Part shown: positions 23,269 to 31,097 of the stretch, one piece after another
Layout: each line of letters begins with the position of its first letter
Position numbering within the stretch: the stretch's first letter is position 1
DNA from: Prevotellaceae bacterium UBA711
GTDB taxonomy: Bacteria; Bacteroidota; Bacteroidia; Bacteroidales; Bacteroidaceae
Reading direction: 5' to 3'
DNA length: 31,097 nt
Assembly: GCA_002297545.1 (NCBI GenBank)
Contig: DBLZ01000040.1
Location: 1 to 31,097 of the forward strand
Notes under the pieces: model-generated
The model's database searches: none
Seen by the model: the letters and a program-made list of their open reading frames with translations, nothing else
What the model was told of the DNA's origin: nothing
Position numbers and translations under genes: made by a program

Positions 23269-25839
23269 TCACATTGTCGTCTTGACCCCGTTGACGATGT
23301 AAACCCCGCGATGCACCGGACGCAATATCCGACGTCCCTGCAGGTCGAAGATACCGGTTGCTGCGGAACCTTCCGGTGCAGCCTCCATATCGCCAATACC
23401 TGTTGTCTCGTTCTTAATTACAAGTCCCGAAAGCGAGAAGCGGCATCCTTCATCATCGGTCCGGAATTCGCCCGGGTTCTTGGTGCCGTAACCCCAGTTG
23501 ATGATGCGCCAAGGAGCCTTGGCCTGATGGAGTTGTTTCTGCGTGCCGGATGTAATGATGTATTTGCCTGGCGAACCGGCAATCTCCGTGAACGTCCAAC
23601 CAACAGCCGGTACCTCCTTCGAGGTCATGTATTGATTCTCGGTGGCAGTGTTTATGTTTTCCGGGTCGATATAATTCCCGGTAGAGACATTGCAGATATC
23701 AAACGAACCATCGGTCCTTGCATATAAATACCATTTTGACATGTCTGTACCGCCGTCTGTGCCGAGCACCCAGTTGCCGGCAGCCTCCGACACTTTTTTG
23801 GAAGCACGGTCGGCGGTAAAGGTATATACTATCGTCTTTTGGTCTGTCGTAGCTTCCGGTTCGTTGACAATAATTACCTTTTCGGGGTCATAAGCAGGAT
23901 AGTCGCTTGGCAGTTCATTGATGTAGAAAGCGCAACCTTGGTCCGTGACGTTGCTGCCACCACCCCAGCTGGTGAGGCCGCCATTGTTGAGCTGGTGGAA
24001 CTGGTTGGTCCCCGACGAAAGGATATACGTTCCGGTGCGGACATGGTTGTCAAGTGTCCAGCCGGCAACAGGTTCGGAGTTGCTGACGGTGGCAGAGGGT
24101 GTCAGGTATATTGACGGATAAAGACGGTTCACGATGTTCCAGGTACCATCAGTGCGCATACGGAACTCCCACATCGTTGCCGTAGAATGGAGGTCGGCAC
24201 TTCCGCGTGGAGTGCTGACAACAGTTGACGGTTCGGTCATGTTTACGAAGCGGTCGCCACGCACAGAAACTATATGATAGTACTTGCCCTGTGTAGGCTG
24301 GTTGAGCTTATGCGATGCCTCGTAGAGCGGAAGAGCCTCAGTATAAGCCGCATTGATTTCGGCTGCAGTGGCGTTTTCTTTATTCAAAGCATCGTACATG
24401 CCCGGACGCGCTGCAATGAGCGCTTCAACAGACTCTGTGCTGACCTGGCCGGTGGCGGTACCGGGGGTGGCAGTGTAGGTAGCTGAGATGATGTTACCAA
24501 GTGCCTGGCGTGCATTGATTATCTCATAACGGGCTTGAAAGTCTTCGTCAGACTCGACATTGCAGTTGCCGATGAACGGAGCCAATGTACGTGCCAGCTT
24601 CAGATAGCCGCGGGCCGAAAGATATGGGGCATTGAGATCTGCTGTTATATAGCGTGCATCAGCATTGCCGTCGGCCGTAGCGGTAGCCTCGAAGAGATCG
24701 ACAAACTGCAGGCCCAGTTCTTCGGCCAGCGAGGACACGAACTGGTTGAACTCCCGGGTTGTGCGGTTTTTGGTCGCATTGGTGTGAGGGGTCAGCGATG
24801 TAAGATGCAGGATGGCACCGGGAGCCTTGGTGCGAAGCAATTCCACGCACTTACGATAATTGCCCTTAAGTGTCTCGATACTCACGCCGGTATTGATGTC
24901 TTGCGATCCGATATTGAGATATATCTGCGCAGGGCACTGCTTGATGGACTTGTTCAGATCGAACATATAGCCGATGAACGTTATCCAATCGGCAGAAAGG
25001 TAGTCGCCATAACCATAAGTGGCGGCACGGTTCTTGACATGAGGATTATTGAGCATTTCGTGCCACTCGCCGTTGTTTATCATTTCACCGCCAATCATGA
25101 GAATGTCTTCGGCAGCTATTGGCAATGATGCCAGCATATTGACCCTAAGACCGTTGCCGTTGGACCATTTGTATGTGTTTGCAGCCTCGGATGTGGCAGG
25201 CAAGGTACACGTGAAACCATCTCCGAGATACGGCAGCAGGGCAGTGCTCCATATATAATAGCCGCGTTCGGTCACGTGGAGACGGTCGGCAGAGATACTG
25301 TTGTCAAGAATGCCCTGCATATCGTCCCACAGGTCAATGAAGGTTGTCTGCGTCTCTGCGCATACCTCCTTGAGCAGACGGTTGATTTCGGCATGATTGG
25401 CGGGAGTACGCAAGCCGTTCGACGAGGGGAACGTGCTTACGATATAAAGCGTTGTGGACGGACTCTCGTTTCTTACGCGCTCTATCATCGCAAGTGCATT
25501 GCGGGAAACAGTCTGCGGAGTGCCGGTATCGGAGCCAATGTCGTTGGTTCCTATCATGACGAACATCTTGTCTGGCTTACCGATAAGGATACTTTCCAAA
25601 TTCTCCAACGCCTCGTACGAACAGGCCCCGGAGTTGCCACGATTGACCACAAAGGAATTGTTGCCGAAATGCTCATGCCAATTGCCCATGTTGGTAATGG
25701 AATTACCCACGAAGACAATGCTGCTGTTAGATACGCGACAGGCCTTGAAACTATCATAGCGGTGTTTGATGAAGTCAGAGTCGGCCATTGCCGCAAATGC
25801 TGTTGCGAACAGCATGGAAGACAAAAGAAAACGTTTCAT
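23269..25839 (-). CDS. Secreted two-domain SGNH hydrolase with type IX sorting tail
   Basis: The 856-residue product has a signal peptide (cleavage near Ala19). SGNH domain 1 (about 38-207) has an intact apparatus: Ser47 in VGNSIT, Gly71, Asn99 in IGTNDI, and Asp185/His188 in ADRLHVT. SGNH domain 2 (about 244-425) is clearly homologous but has Glu252 in place of Ser, Gln313 for Asn, and no catalytic His, so it is probably inactive. A helical segment (430-512), two related beta-rich modules (about 518-645 and 668-806) and a C-terminal ATGIFDLQGRR...GVYIVNG motif typical of type IX secretion sorting tails follow. Likely a surface esterase acting on acetylated glycans; the substrate is unknown. 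Confidence 0.85.
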   Translation of the reverse strand: MKRFLLSSMLFATAFAAMADSDFIKHRYDSFKACRVSNSSIVFVGNSITNMGNWHEHFGNNSFVVNRGNSGACSYEALENLESILIGKPDKMFVMIGTNDIGSDTGTPQTVSRNALAMIERVRNESPSTTLYIVSTFPSSNGLRTPANHAEINRLLKEVCAETQTTFIDLWDDMQGILDNSISADRLHVTERGYYIWSTALLPYLGDGFTCTLPATSEAANTYKWSNGNGLRVNMLASLPIAAEDILMIGGEMINNGEWHEMLNNPHVKNRAATYGYGDYLSADWITFIGYMFDLNKSIKQCPAQIYLNIGSQDINTGVSIETLKGNYRKCVELLRTKAPGAILHLTSLTPHTNATKNRTTREFNQFVSSLAEELGLQFVDLFEATATADGNADARYITADLNAPYLSARGYLKLARTLAPFIGNCNVESDEDFQARYEIINARQALGNIISATYTATPGTATGQVSTESVEALIAARPGMYDALNKENATAAEINAAYTEALPLYEASHKLNQPTQGKYYHIVSVRGDRFVNMTEPSTVVSTPRGSADLHSTATMWEFRMRTDGTWNIVNRLYPSIYLTPSATVSNSEPVAGWTLDNHVRTGTYILSSGTNQFHQLNNGGLTSWGGGSNVTDQGCAFYINELPSDYPAYDPEKVIIVNEPEATTDQKTIVYTFTADRASKKVSEAAGNWVLGTDGGTDMSKWYLYARTDGSFDICNVSTGNYIDPENINTATENQYMTSKEVPAVGWTFTEIAGSPGKYIITSGTQKQLHQAKAPWRIINWGYGTKNPGEFRTDDEGCRFSLSGLVIKNETTGIGDMEAAPEGSAATGIFDLQGRRILRPVHRGVYIVNGVKTTM

Positions 25840-25977
25840 ATTATGTTTGAGGTGATATTGTGTTTATTCTGGTGTATAGTCATTGCCGCAGGTGCCGTCA
25901 GGCCCTTTTGAACAGGCGAAACATGATGAACAGCTAATTCTATGTGAATTGCAATCAGAGAATGTACCCTAAACAGC

Positions 25978-26014
25978 ATCAGTACCGACATACATGGAGC
26001 ATGCCGGTACTGAT
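25978..26014 (-). terminator. Hairpin at the 3' end of the multi-barrel gene
   Basis: A perfect 10-bp stem (25978-25987 with 26005-26014) is extended by three more pairs past one mismatch, with a 9-nt loop. It lies just beyond the stop codon on the minus strand, with only a short T-run after it. Confidence 0.6.
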
Positions 26015-26021
26015 GGTCTTA

Positions 26022-29000
26022 TCAGAAGTTGTATCTCGTACCCAACCCGAAGGTTATCTTTATGTCATCCGTATATCTTGAATATATCTTAGGCATATAA
26101 CTGCGTTTGATATAATACTGCCCCATAACCTCTGCGGTAATGTCCCAATGCTTGTGGACGGGCACAGCCATCAGGATGCCGGCAGCCAAACCGAAAGAAG
26201 ATTTCCCGACACTTCCACTCTTCCAGAAAGACACAGCATTTTCTCCGGGATATTCACCATCTGCCAAAGAGCGGCCATGCCCCATGATGGTGGAGAATAT
26301 CGGACCGCCTTCAAAGTACATATTCAAGGCATTGCGCTTGTCATTACCGGTCCACAGATTAGTCAGATTCAGCATATACAGCAACTGCACGTCCAGCATG
26401 TGGTATTTGTTATTGATCATCGCTCTGGAGTTATGGCGCTTCGCACCGCTGCCCAATATGGCATTGCCATAGAACTGGCGGGATTCCATATCATAGCCCA
26501 GATTGGCACGGAAACTGCTCAAACGGGTAAGGTCATAACCGCCGGAAAGCGTAACGGAAGGCTGTATAGAAGTGCCACCGGTAGAGAAACGGTCGCTCTG
26601 TATCATCTTGGAGCCGCCGAAACTTCCGGCCAACCACCAACCACGATGTGTCATTTGGTCCGGCGTTGTCATACGCTTGCTTTCACGCCCCTCCCCGACC
26701 GGACGCATGACACGCGTACCTATGCTGACAGTGAACATACGATCTGATAACGACTCGTCAAAATCCATAACAGCATTGTGCCTGCTATAGCCATACGTAT
26801 TATATCTCGGTTCCACGAACAACTGTATCTCCTTGGAAAGTCGGTACAAGAGTGCTGCCGAAGCAGTGAAACCAACATATCCACCAGTGAAGCTACCGGT
26901 CTTGTGCATTCCGCCGAAATTCATACCTGCAGACAATGCCATATCCCAGCGTGGAGCACTTTCACGCTCACGACGTGCACGAATGAAATTCAAGGGATTC
27001 AACATCAACTCGACACGGCCGCCCACCATCAACTGAGACTGATACCAAGTAAATGGAGCATGGATTTGAGTGCCGGAAACCTTATCCACAACAGCATCAT
27101 AATCAAACTTGCGATAATATGTCTGCTGGCTTTCCACTCCCATACGGGCACCCAAGATGCCATTGAACCAGTAACCCGCAGATATAGCCATGTTGCTGCC
27201 ACTGCCATGCATACCCAATCCTGTGCCCAAAGGCAGTGCCCAACCATAGGATGCCGTAAGTTCCCATCCCTTCTGCCAAGGTTTGGCATCGGTAGCACGG
27301 AAGAAATCGCATAGCCTGTCCTCGTCGAAATAGTATCTGGAACCCACAGTAAGGCCATACTTGATATTGTTCAATGTTGGTCTTTGGGCCGTGAGGGCAA
27401 CAGGATTTACTCCGTGGATGAAATTATACTGTCCAAAGGCTTCGGCCGTAATCTCATACTTGGGGGCCACACGCAATGCTGCCATCAAAGACATAGATAC
27501 GCCCGGTGATACTTTGCCCTCATTACTGTTGTTCACCTTTATCAAATCCACAGACGGCATCTTGGTGCTTTGATCCTCAACCCATGTATCGGACTGGTTG
27601 AAAAGGTAACTGACAGTGGGACCAGCCGTCAACCACAGATTAAACCTACGGTCGCTATCGTATCCCTGGAACACATTATTCAAGTTCAGCATGTACGACA
27701 GTCGGAGGTCCAAAAGGTCATAAGCGGAGTTCCATAATGCACTACCCTTGTATAACTTATTGTCATCATAACTGTACCCACTGTAAGAGCTGGCTCTTGT
27801 ATTATATAACCGCTGATATGACAACTGTGCCCGGAACGAAGCATAGCGTTTCCAGTCATATCCCACAGAAAAACCAACAGTAGGATTTATCCCTAATCCA
27901 CCGGTTGACAATGAGGCGCCCTTTTGCCACTTCACGCCACCGACATCCAAGCCGGCCCACCAACGAGGCTCAAATTCATCATCTCCGGCACCTGAACGGA
28001 AGGCATTGGTCATATATAGGCGTGTACCTACACTGAAAGACACCCTATGGGCCACATCACGCTGGTTAACGTTAGCACTGAGATCCGGAGTATTATACAC
28101 CGCAGCCAGATAACGAGGCTCCACGAAGATGTATGTACCAGGCTTGGCTATACGGTATAGTGCCTGGAGGGCACCGGTAAAACCGTAATATGAATTTCGG
28201 GACATGCCGCTTGACAAAGTGCCATCTGCCTTCAGGCTCATGCCATAATCGACACCGGCCAAAAGATTCAAGTCGAAGTCATGCCCGCCCTTGGTATTGC
28301 GCCAACGCTTGGAAAAATTCATCGGGTCTACCATGAGTTCCAATCTGCCACCCACGAGAGCCTGTTCTCTGGCAAGCCTTACCTCCGCGCCATTCACAAT
28401 CCTCGGATAGGAAAGCCAATGGCCAGTCTGTGCCTGCACTCCAAGGCGCATACCCAGTATCGGGTTGAACCACATGCCGAAGGCAGCCTGATAAGCGGTT
28501 CCCGAACGATGCAGCAATCCGCCAAAGCGCCCTGGTATGGCGACACCTATACTGCTATCGAAGAAGAAATTGCGATAAATGCTGTCAGCCTCGGCAAAGA
28601 AGTAGTGACGTCTGTCCAGTGTCATCTGCAAACCGACATTGGCACCATACATCAAGTTCCAAGGCTCGCGATTGGTACGGCCAAACAAATCGTCCATCCC
28701 GCGCTGCATACCGACATACGGTTCCACGAAGAAAGCGAAATTGCCATTAAGGTGCATGTCTGCATGGAGGCCTATGTAAGCATACGGGGACGTTTTACGT
28801 GAAAGGTTTCCGCCATTCATCCTGATACCGGCACCAACGAGCGTGCTCAAGTCGAAAACACGTGAGCGGTCGAAGCCCCAAGCAAAATTAGTCAGGTTGG
28901 CCAAATAGTCAATACCTATCGTGGCACTTTTGGCCTTATTCTGGTCCCCTGCATAATGGAGAGTGCTCATGCTTCCGTGCACTCTGAGGCTGTGCACAGG

Positions 29001-29387
29001 AGTAAACCTGTAACCCAAATATGCATTGAAACCACCATTTCCGACAGAGCTGACATTATCAGATAGCCACTGGTAGCCACCTCCGACACCTACATACAAG
29101 CGTCGCCACCATTGCGTGGGAAAAAGGCTGTCGTTCTCTGTTGGACGATACCTCTTCTGTACCTGGACATCCTCGGGACGGAAAGACACTGTCTTCGCCT
29201 TACTCTTCTTTGCCTCATCGTCAGCGGCAGAAGCTACTGTCTCTTTGTTCGTGGACAACGAATCGGTTTCAGACAGAGCAAAAGCCTGAAACGGAAGAAC
29301 GAACAAACTATACATAATGCATCTTGCACCGCCATTCACCACAGCAGCACAGACACATTGAATTCTATTGCAACGTCTTAGTATCAT
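26022..29387 (-). CDS. Giant multi-unit outer-membrane beta-barrel protein
   Basis: The 1121-residue product has an N-terminal signal (cleavage near Ala37) and a charged linker (40-90), then five related segments of about 165-215 residues: near 96-258, 285-459, 474-688, 707-895 and 915-1121. Units 1, 3 and 5 share a Y-x-LNL-x-N...G-x-D-x-x-R block (DYLANLTNFAWGFD, SYMLNLNNVFQGYD, LYMLNLTNLWTGND). Units 2 and 4 share GGRLELMVDPMNF / GGRVELMLNPLNF and FVEPRY. All end in a VG-x-R-x-Y/F strand. Alternating hydrophobic residues and aromatic termini indicate outer-membrane strands, so it may form several eight-stranded OmpA-like barrels in one chain. The start is fixed by a 4-nt ATGA overlap with the DUF3575 gene. 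Function unknown. Confidence 0.8.
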   Translation of the reverse strand: MILRRCNRIQCVCAAVVNGGARCIMYSLFVLPFQAFALSETDSLSTNKETVASAADDEAKKSKAKTVSFRPEDVQVQKRYRPTENDSLFPTQWWRRLYVGVGGGYQWLSDNVSSVGNGGFNAYLGYRFTPVHSLRVHGSMSTLHYAGDQNKAKSATIGIDYLANLTNFAWGFDRSRVFDLSTLVGAGIRMNGGNLSRKTSPYAYIGLHADMHLNGNFAFFVEPYVGMQRGMDDLFGRTNREPWNLMYGANVGLQMTLDRRHYFFAEADSIYRNFFFDSSIGVAIPGRFGGLLHRSGTAYQAAFGMWFNPILGMRLGVQAQTGHWLSYPRIVNGAEVRLAREQALVGGRLELMVDPMNFSKRWRNTKGGHDFDLNLLAGVDYGMSLKADGTLSSGMSRNSYYGFTGALQALYRIAKPGTYIFVEPRYLAAVYNTPDLSANVNQRDVAHRVSFSVGTRLYMTNAFRSGAGDDEFEPRWWAGLDVGGVKWQKGASLSTGGLGINPTVGFSVGYDWKRYASFRAQLSYQRLYNTRASSYSGYSYDDNKLYKGSALWNSAYDLLDLRLSYMLNLNNVFQGYDSDRRFNLWLTAGPTVSYLFNQSDTWVEDQSTKMPSVDLIKVNNSNEGKVSPGVSMSLMAALRVAPKYEITAEAFGQYNFIHGVNPVALTAQRPTLNNIKYGLTVGSRYYFDEDRLCDFFRATDAKPWQKGWELTASYGWALPLGTGLGMHGSGSNMAISAGYWFNGILGARMGVESQQTYYRKFDYDAVVDKVSGTQIHAPFTWYQSQLMVGGRVELMLNPLNFIRARRERESAPRWDMALSAGMNFGGMHKTGSFTGGYVGFTASAALLYRLSKEIQLFVEPRYNTYGYSRHNAVMDFDESLSDRMFTVSIGTRVMRPVGEGRESKRMTTPDQMTHRGWWLAGSFGGSKMIQSDRFSTGGTSIQPSVTLSGGYDLTRLSSFRANLGYDMESRQFYGNAILGSGAKRHNSRAMINNKYHMLDVQLLYMLNLTNLWTGNDKRNALNMYFEGGPIFSTIMGHGRSLADGEYPGENAVSFWKSGSVGKSSFGLAAGILMAVPVHKHWDITAEVMGQYYIKRSYMPKIYSRYTDDIKITFGLGTRYNF

Positions 29388-29920
29388 TTGATCACGTAAA
29401 CAAAACTAATACCTATATTATACGGCAGGACAGTCCAGCCCTGAGCATTGTATTCGGGATTTACCGGCAAGATGTCATTTTCACCGGTGCGGGCATGATG
29501 ATAGTAGTACACACCCACACCACCATGAAATTCCACAGAAAAATGTTTGGATAGCCAATAATCGTAGCCTACATTCAATCCGGCACCGTAAGCCGAGCCA
29601 TAATAGTTTGTACTTGCTGCCGTAAGGTCATAGTGAGCCAACGTAGCACCAACGCCAAGGAACAACTTGGAGAAGGTATTACCTGATAACCAATAGCGGA
29701 ATTCAGGAATAAAGCCATACGTCTTGGCCTTCATTCCATATATATTCCAACTGGCAAAACCGTTTGCACACAGAGATGTGCGGCTGCCTGTCGCGACTTC
29801 GATTCCGAGATTGGGAATCATTGCAACGTCCATCAAGGCATTGGTTTTCAGACCCAGCATCTGCGCCCTACCTGCCATGGAAGTCATCACCAATATAATG
29901 GCAACAATAATCTTTTTCAT
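29384..29920 (-). CDS. DUF3575-family outer-membrane protein
   Basis: The 178-residue product has a signal peptide (cleavage after about residue 19, GRA-Q) and a small beta-barrel. The DUF3575 hallmark LKTNALMDVAMIPNLGIEVATG opens the mature protein, and strand-like segments follow up to a terminal FVYVIK. DUF3575 proteins accompany fimbrial (Mfa/FimA-type) loci in Bacteroidales. The stop overlaps the start of the multi-barrel gene by 4 nt, so the two are translationally coupled. Confidence 0.88.
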   Translation of the reverse strand: MKKIIVAIILVMTSMAGRAQMLGLKTNALMDVAMIPNLGIEVATGSRTSLCANGFASWNIYGMKAKTYGFIPEFRYWLSGNTFSKLFLGVGATLAHYDLTAASTNYYGSAYGAGLNVGYDYWLSKHFSVEFHGGVGVYYYHHARTGENDILPVNPEYNAQGWTVLPYNIGISFVYVIK

Positions 29921-30081
29921 TATCGAACCTACAATACTTATATTATGCTATCTGTCTTACCTGCCAACAATCAAGGTTTCCAAGACCGTCAGCCATTCCC
30001 CATGTATCTCTGTGCAAAGAATGATCATATCCGAGCAATTACCGTCTGTCAGCGGAAGCCGGAAATCATGTCATGCCATAT

Positions 30082-31097
30082 CTATTCTCCTTTGTCGGTC
30101 TCATCTGTCCAGGAGTCCAACGCGCCACTCGCATTGGCAATCTTGTCCTTGGATATCAACATCCGGCCACGGACAAAAAGGTCCAACTCCGAGCAAGCCT
30201 GCATTGCCTTACCATTCACATTTTTCACGGATGGAGTTGCAGTCAACAAGCGATAGAGGCTCGTGGTGGCATCCAGACGACGCTCCTGACGAACGTTATC
30301 AATATCCATGTAGTGAACATACACACTGACATTGAGCACACCGGGACCTTGCAATTCACTTGGTTCAGTACCACATACCAGACCGGGCAGGAATAGAGTA
30401 GCTGACGCATTGATCCGATCGCTTTCCGCATTTGCCAATTCGGTCTTAAATACCGCTTTATACGTATTCGCAATACCCAATTCCAAAGTATTGATGTTCA
30501 TCACACCGGCTATTCCACTTATGGCACACACTATGCTGTCCACCGTAATGTCCGCATCCTTCACTTCTGCCTCCAAGCCGATACTAACCTTCTGCGACAC
30601 ACGCTTGGGTTTCAGCCTCACCTTGTAGTCCTTCTTGGCATTGGCATACTCTTCTATCGTTACAGACCCATCAGCCACGCAAAGACATGCCTTTGGCGAA
30701 ACATCCACCCAACTGCTATAAGGATTGCGATCATACCAATAGGAATATCTTCCGAGCAATCGCTTGGAAGCATCCAGTTCCATGGCCAAAGAACTGCCGT
30801 CACTTGCAACGTTCTTCACATAATTTGTCGTCCGCTTTATGCTCGCATTGCCGGAGGTATAGGATGATACTGTCCATTCCCCTGCAAGAAGGAAGAGAGA
30901 GTCCCGAGAAGGATCATCCTTATATGTGGCATAGTACGTGTCAGCATCTCCTATAGCGGAAGCAATGTAGCGCCCGTAGAGCCTGCTTTCGTTTCCCGAC
31001 CTTGCAGTAGCCCAATTGGATGCCACCTTGTCGCGGAATACAGATCTCAATGCAACGACGACCATGCTGTCAGGGTGTCCGTCAGGCATGTCCGACC
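30082..31097 (-). CDS. DUF5119-like fimbrial-locus protein (5' end outside the window)
   Basis: The reading frame is open to the right edge, so the N-terminus and any lipoprotein signal lie beyond it; at least 338 residues are visible. The C-terminal half resembles DUF5119-type Bacteroidales proteins: a beta-rich domain with KPKRVSQKVSIGLEAEVK, SIVCAISGIAGVMNI and a late LDATTSLYRLLTATP stretch. Such proteins often lie next to DUF3575 and fimbrillin genes. The domain assignment is by general resemblance only. The gap to the DUF3575 gene is 161 nt, with no clear consensus promoter. Confidence 0.6.
   Translation of the reverse strand, partial: SDMPDGHPDSMVVVALRSVFRDKVASNWATARSGNESRLYGRYIASAIGDADTYYATYKDDPSRDSLFLLAGEWTVSSYTSGNASIKRTTNYVKNVASDGSSLAMELDASKRLLGRYSYWYDRNPYSSWVDVSPKACLCVADGSVTIEEYANAKKDYKVRLKPKRVSQKVSIGLEAEVKDADITVDSIVCAISGIAGVMNINTLELGIANTYKAVFKTELANAESDRINASATLFLPGLVCGTEPSELQGPGVLNVSVYVHYMDIDNVRQERRLDATTSLYRLLTATPSVKNVNGKAMQACSELDLFVRGRMLISKDKIANASGALDSWTDETDKGE

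Noticed and set aside
26022..29387. TonB-dependent receptor (SusC)
   Set aside because: No plug domain, TonB box or carboxypeptidase-like N-terminal domain; the internal repeats fit serial small barrels better.

Overview
This is a chromosomal window from a Bacteroidales bacterium (Bacteroides/Prevotella/Muribaculaceae-like). The evidence is Bacteroidota-type promoters (TTTG, about 19 nt, TAnnTTTG), type IX secretion genes (porW, porX), a DUF3575 fimbrial-locus protein, a BirA without a DNA-binding domain, and the syntenic core block dnaE / psd-pssA. Most of the window is ordinary core genome; accessory character rises at the fucosidase locus (7.5-11.2 kb) and from about 22.7 kb to the right end.

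Layout. 1-6.4 kb: tRNA-Pro(GGG) on the minus strand, transcribed divergently from a four-gene plus-strand operon of aroA, a small conserved protein, porW/sprE-like lipoprotein and porX. 6.4-7.3 kb: an NlpE-like lipoprotein on the minus strand. 7.5-11.2 kb: two minus-strand GH29 alpha-L-fucosidases divergent from an AraC-family regulator that is broken by one extra C in a C6 tract inside its DNA-binding domain. 11.5-18.3 kb: a minus-strand housekeeping run, dnaE, trxA, a small acidic protein, tadA, yraN, birA, pyrH, with overlapping or closely spaced genes. 18.5-20.4 kb: plus-strand psd, pssA, tsaE (phosphatidylethanolamine synthesis and tRNA t6A modification). 20.7-22.7 kb: a blaI-blaR1-like pair whose sensor peptidase carries a C-terminal TonB-like domain. 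22.7-23.3 kb: a non-coding stretch with an unusual six-unit array in strict 22-nt register. 23.3-31.1 kb: minus-strand surface-protein locus, an incomplete DUF5119-like protein, a DUF3575 protein, a 1121-residue protein that appears to be five related outer-membrane beta-barrel units in one chain, then a two-SGNH-domain secreted protein with a type IX secretion tail.

How they connect. PorW and PorX belong to the type IX secretion system, and the SGNH protein at 23.3-25.8 kb ends in a sequence resembling a type IX sorting signal, so a likely cargo lies in the same window as two machinery or control genes. The fucosidases and adjacent AraC regulator look like a small sugar-scavenging locus in which control may currently be lost or switched. 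The points most worth a second look are the five-unit barrel protein, the 22-nt periodic array, the frameshifted regulator, and the catalytically dead second SGNH domain.
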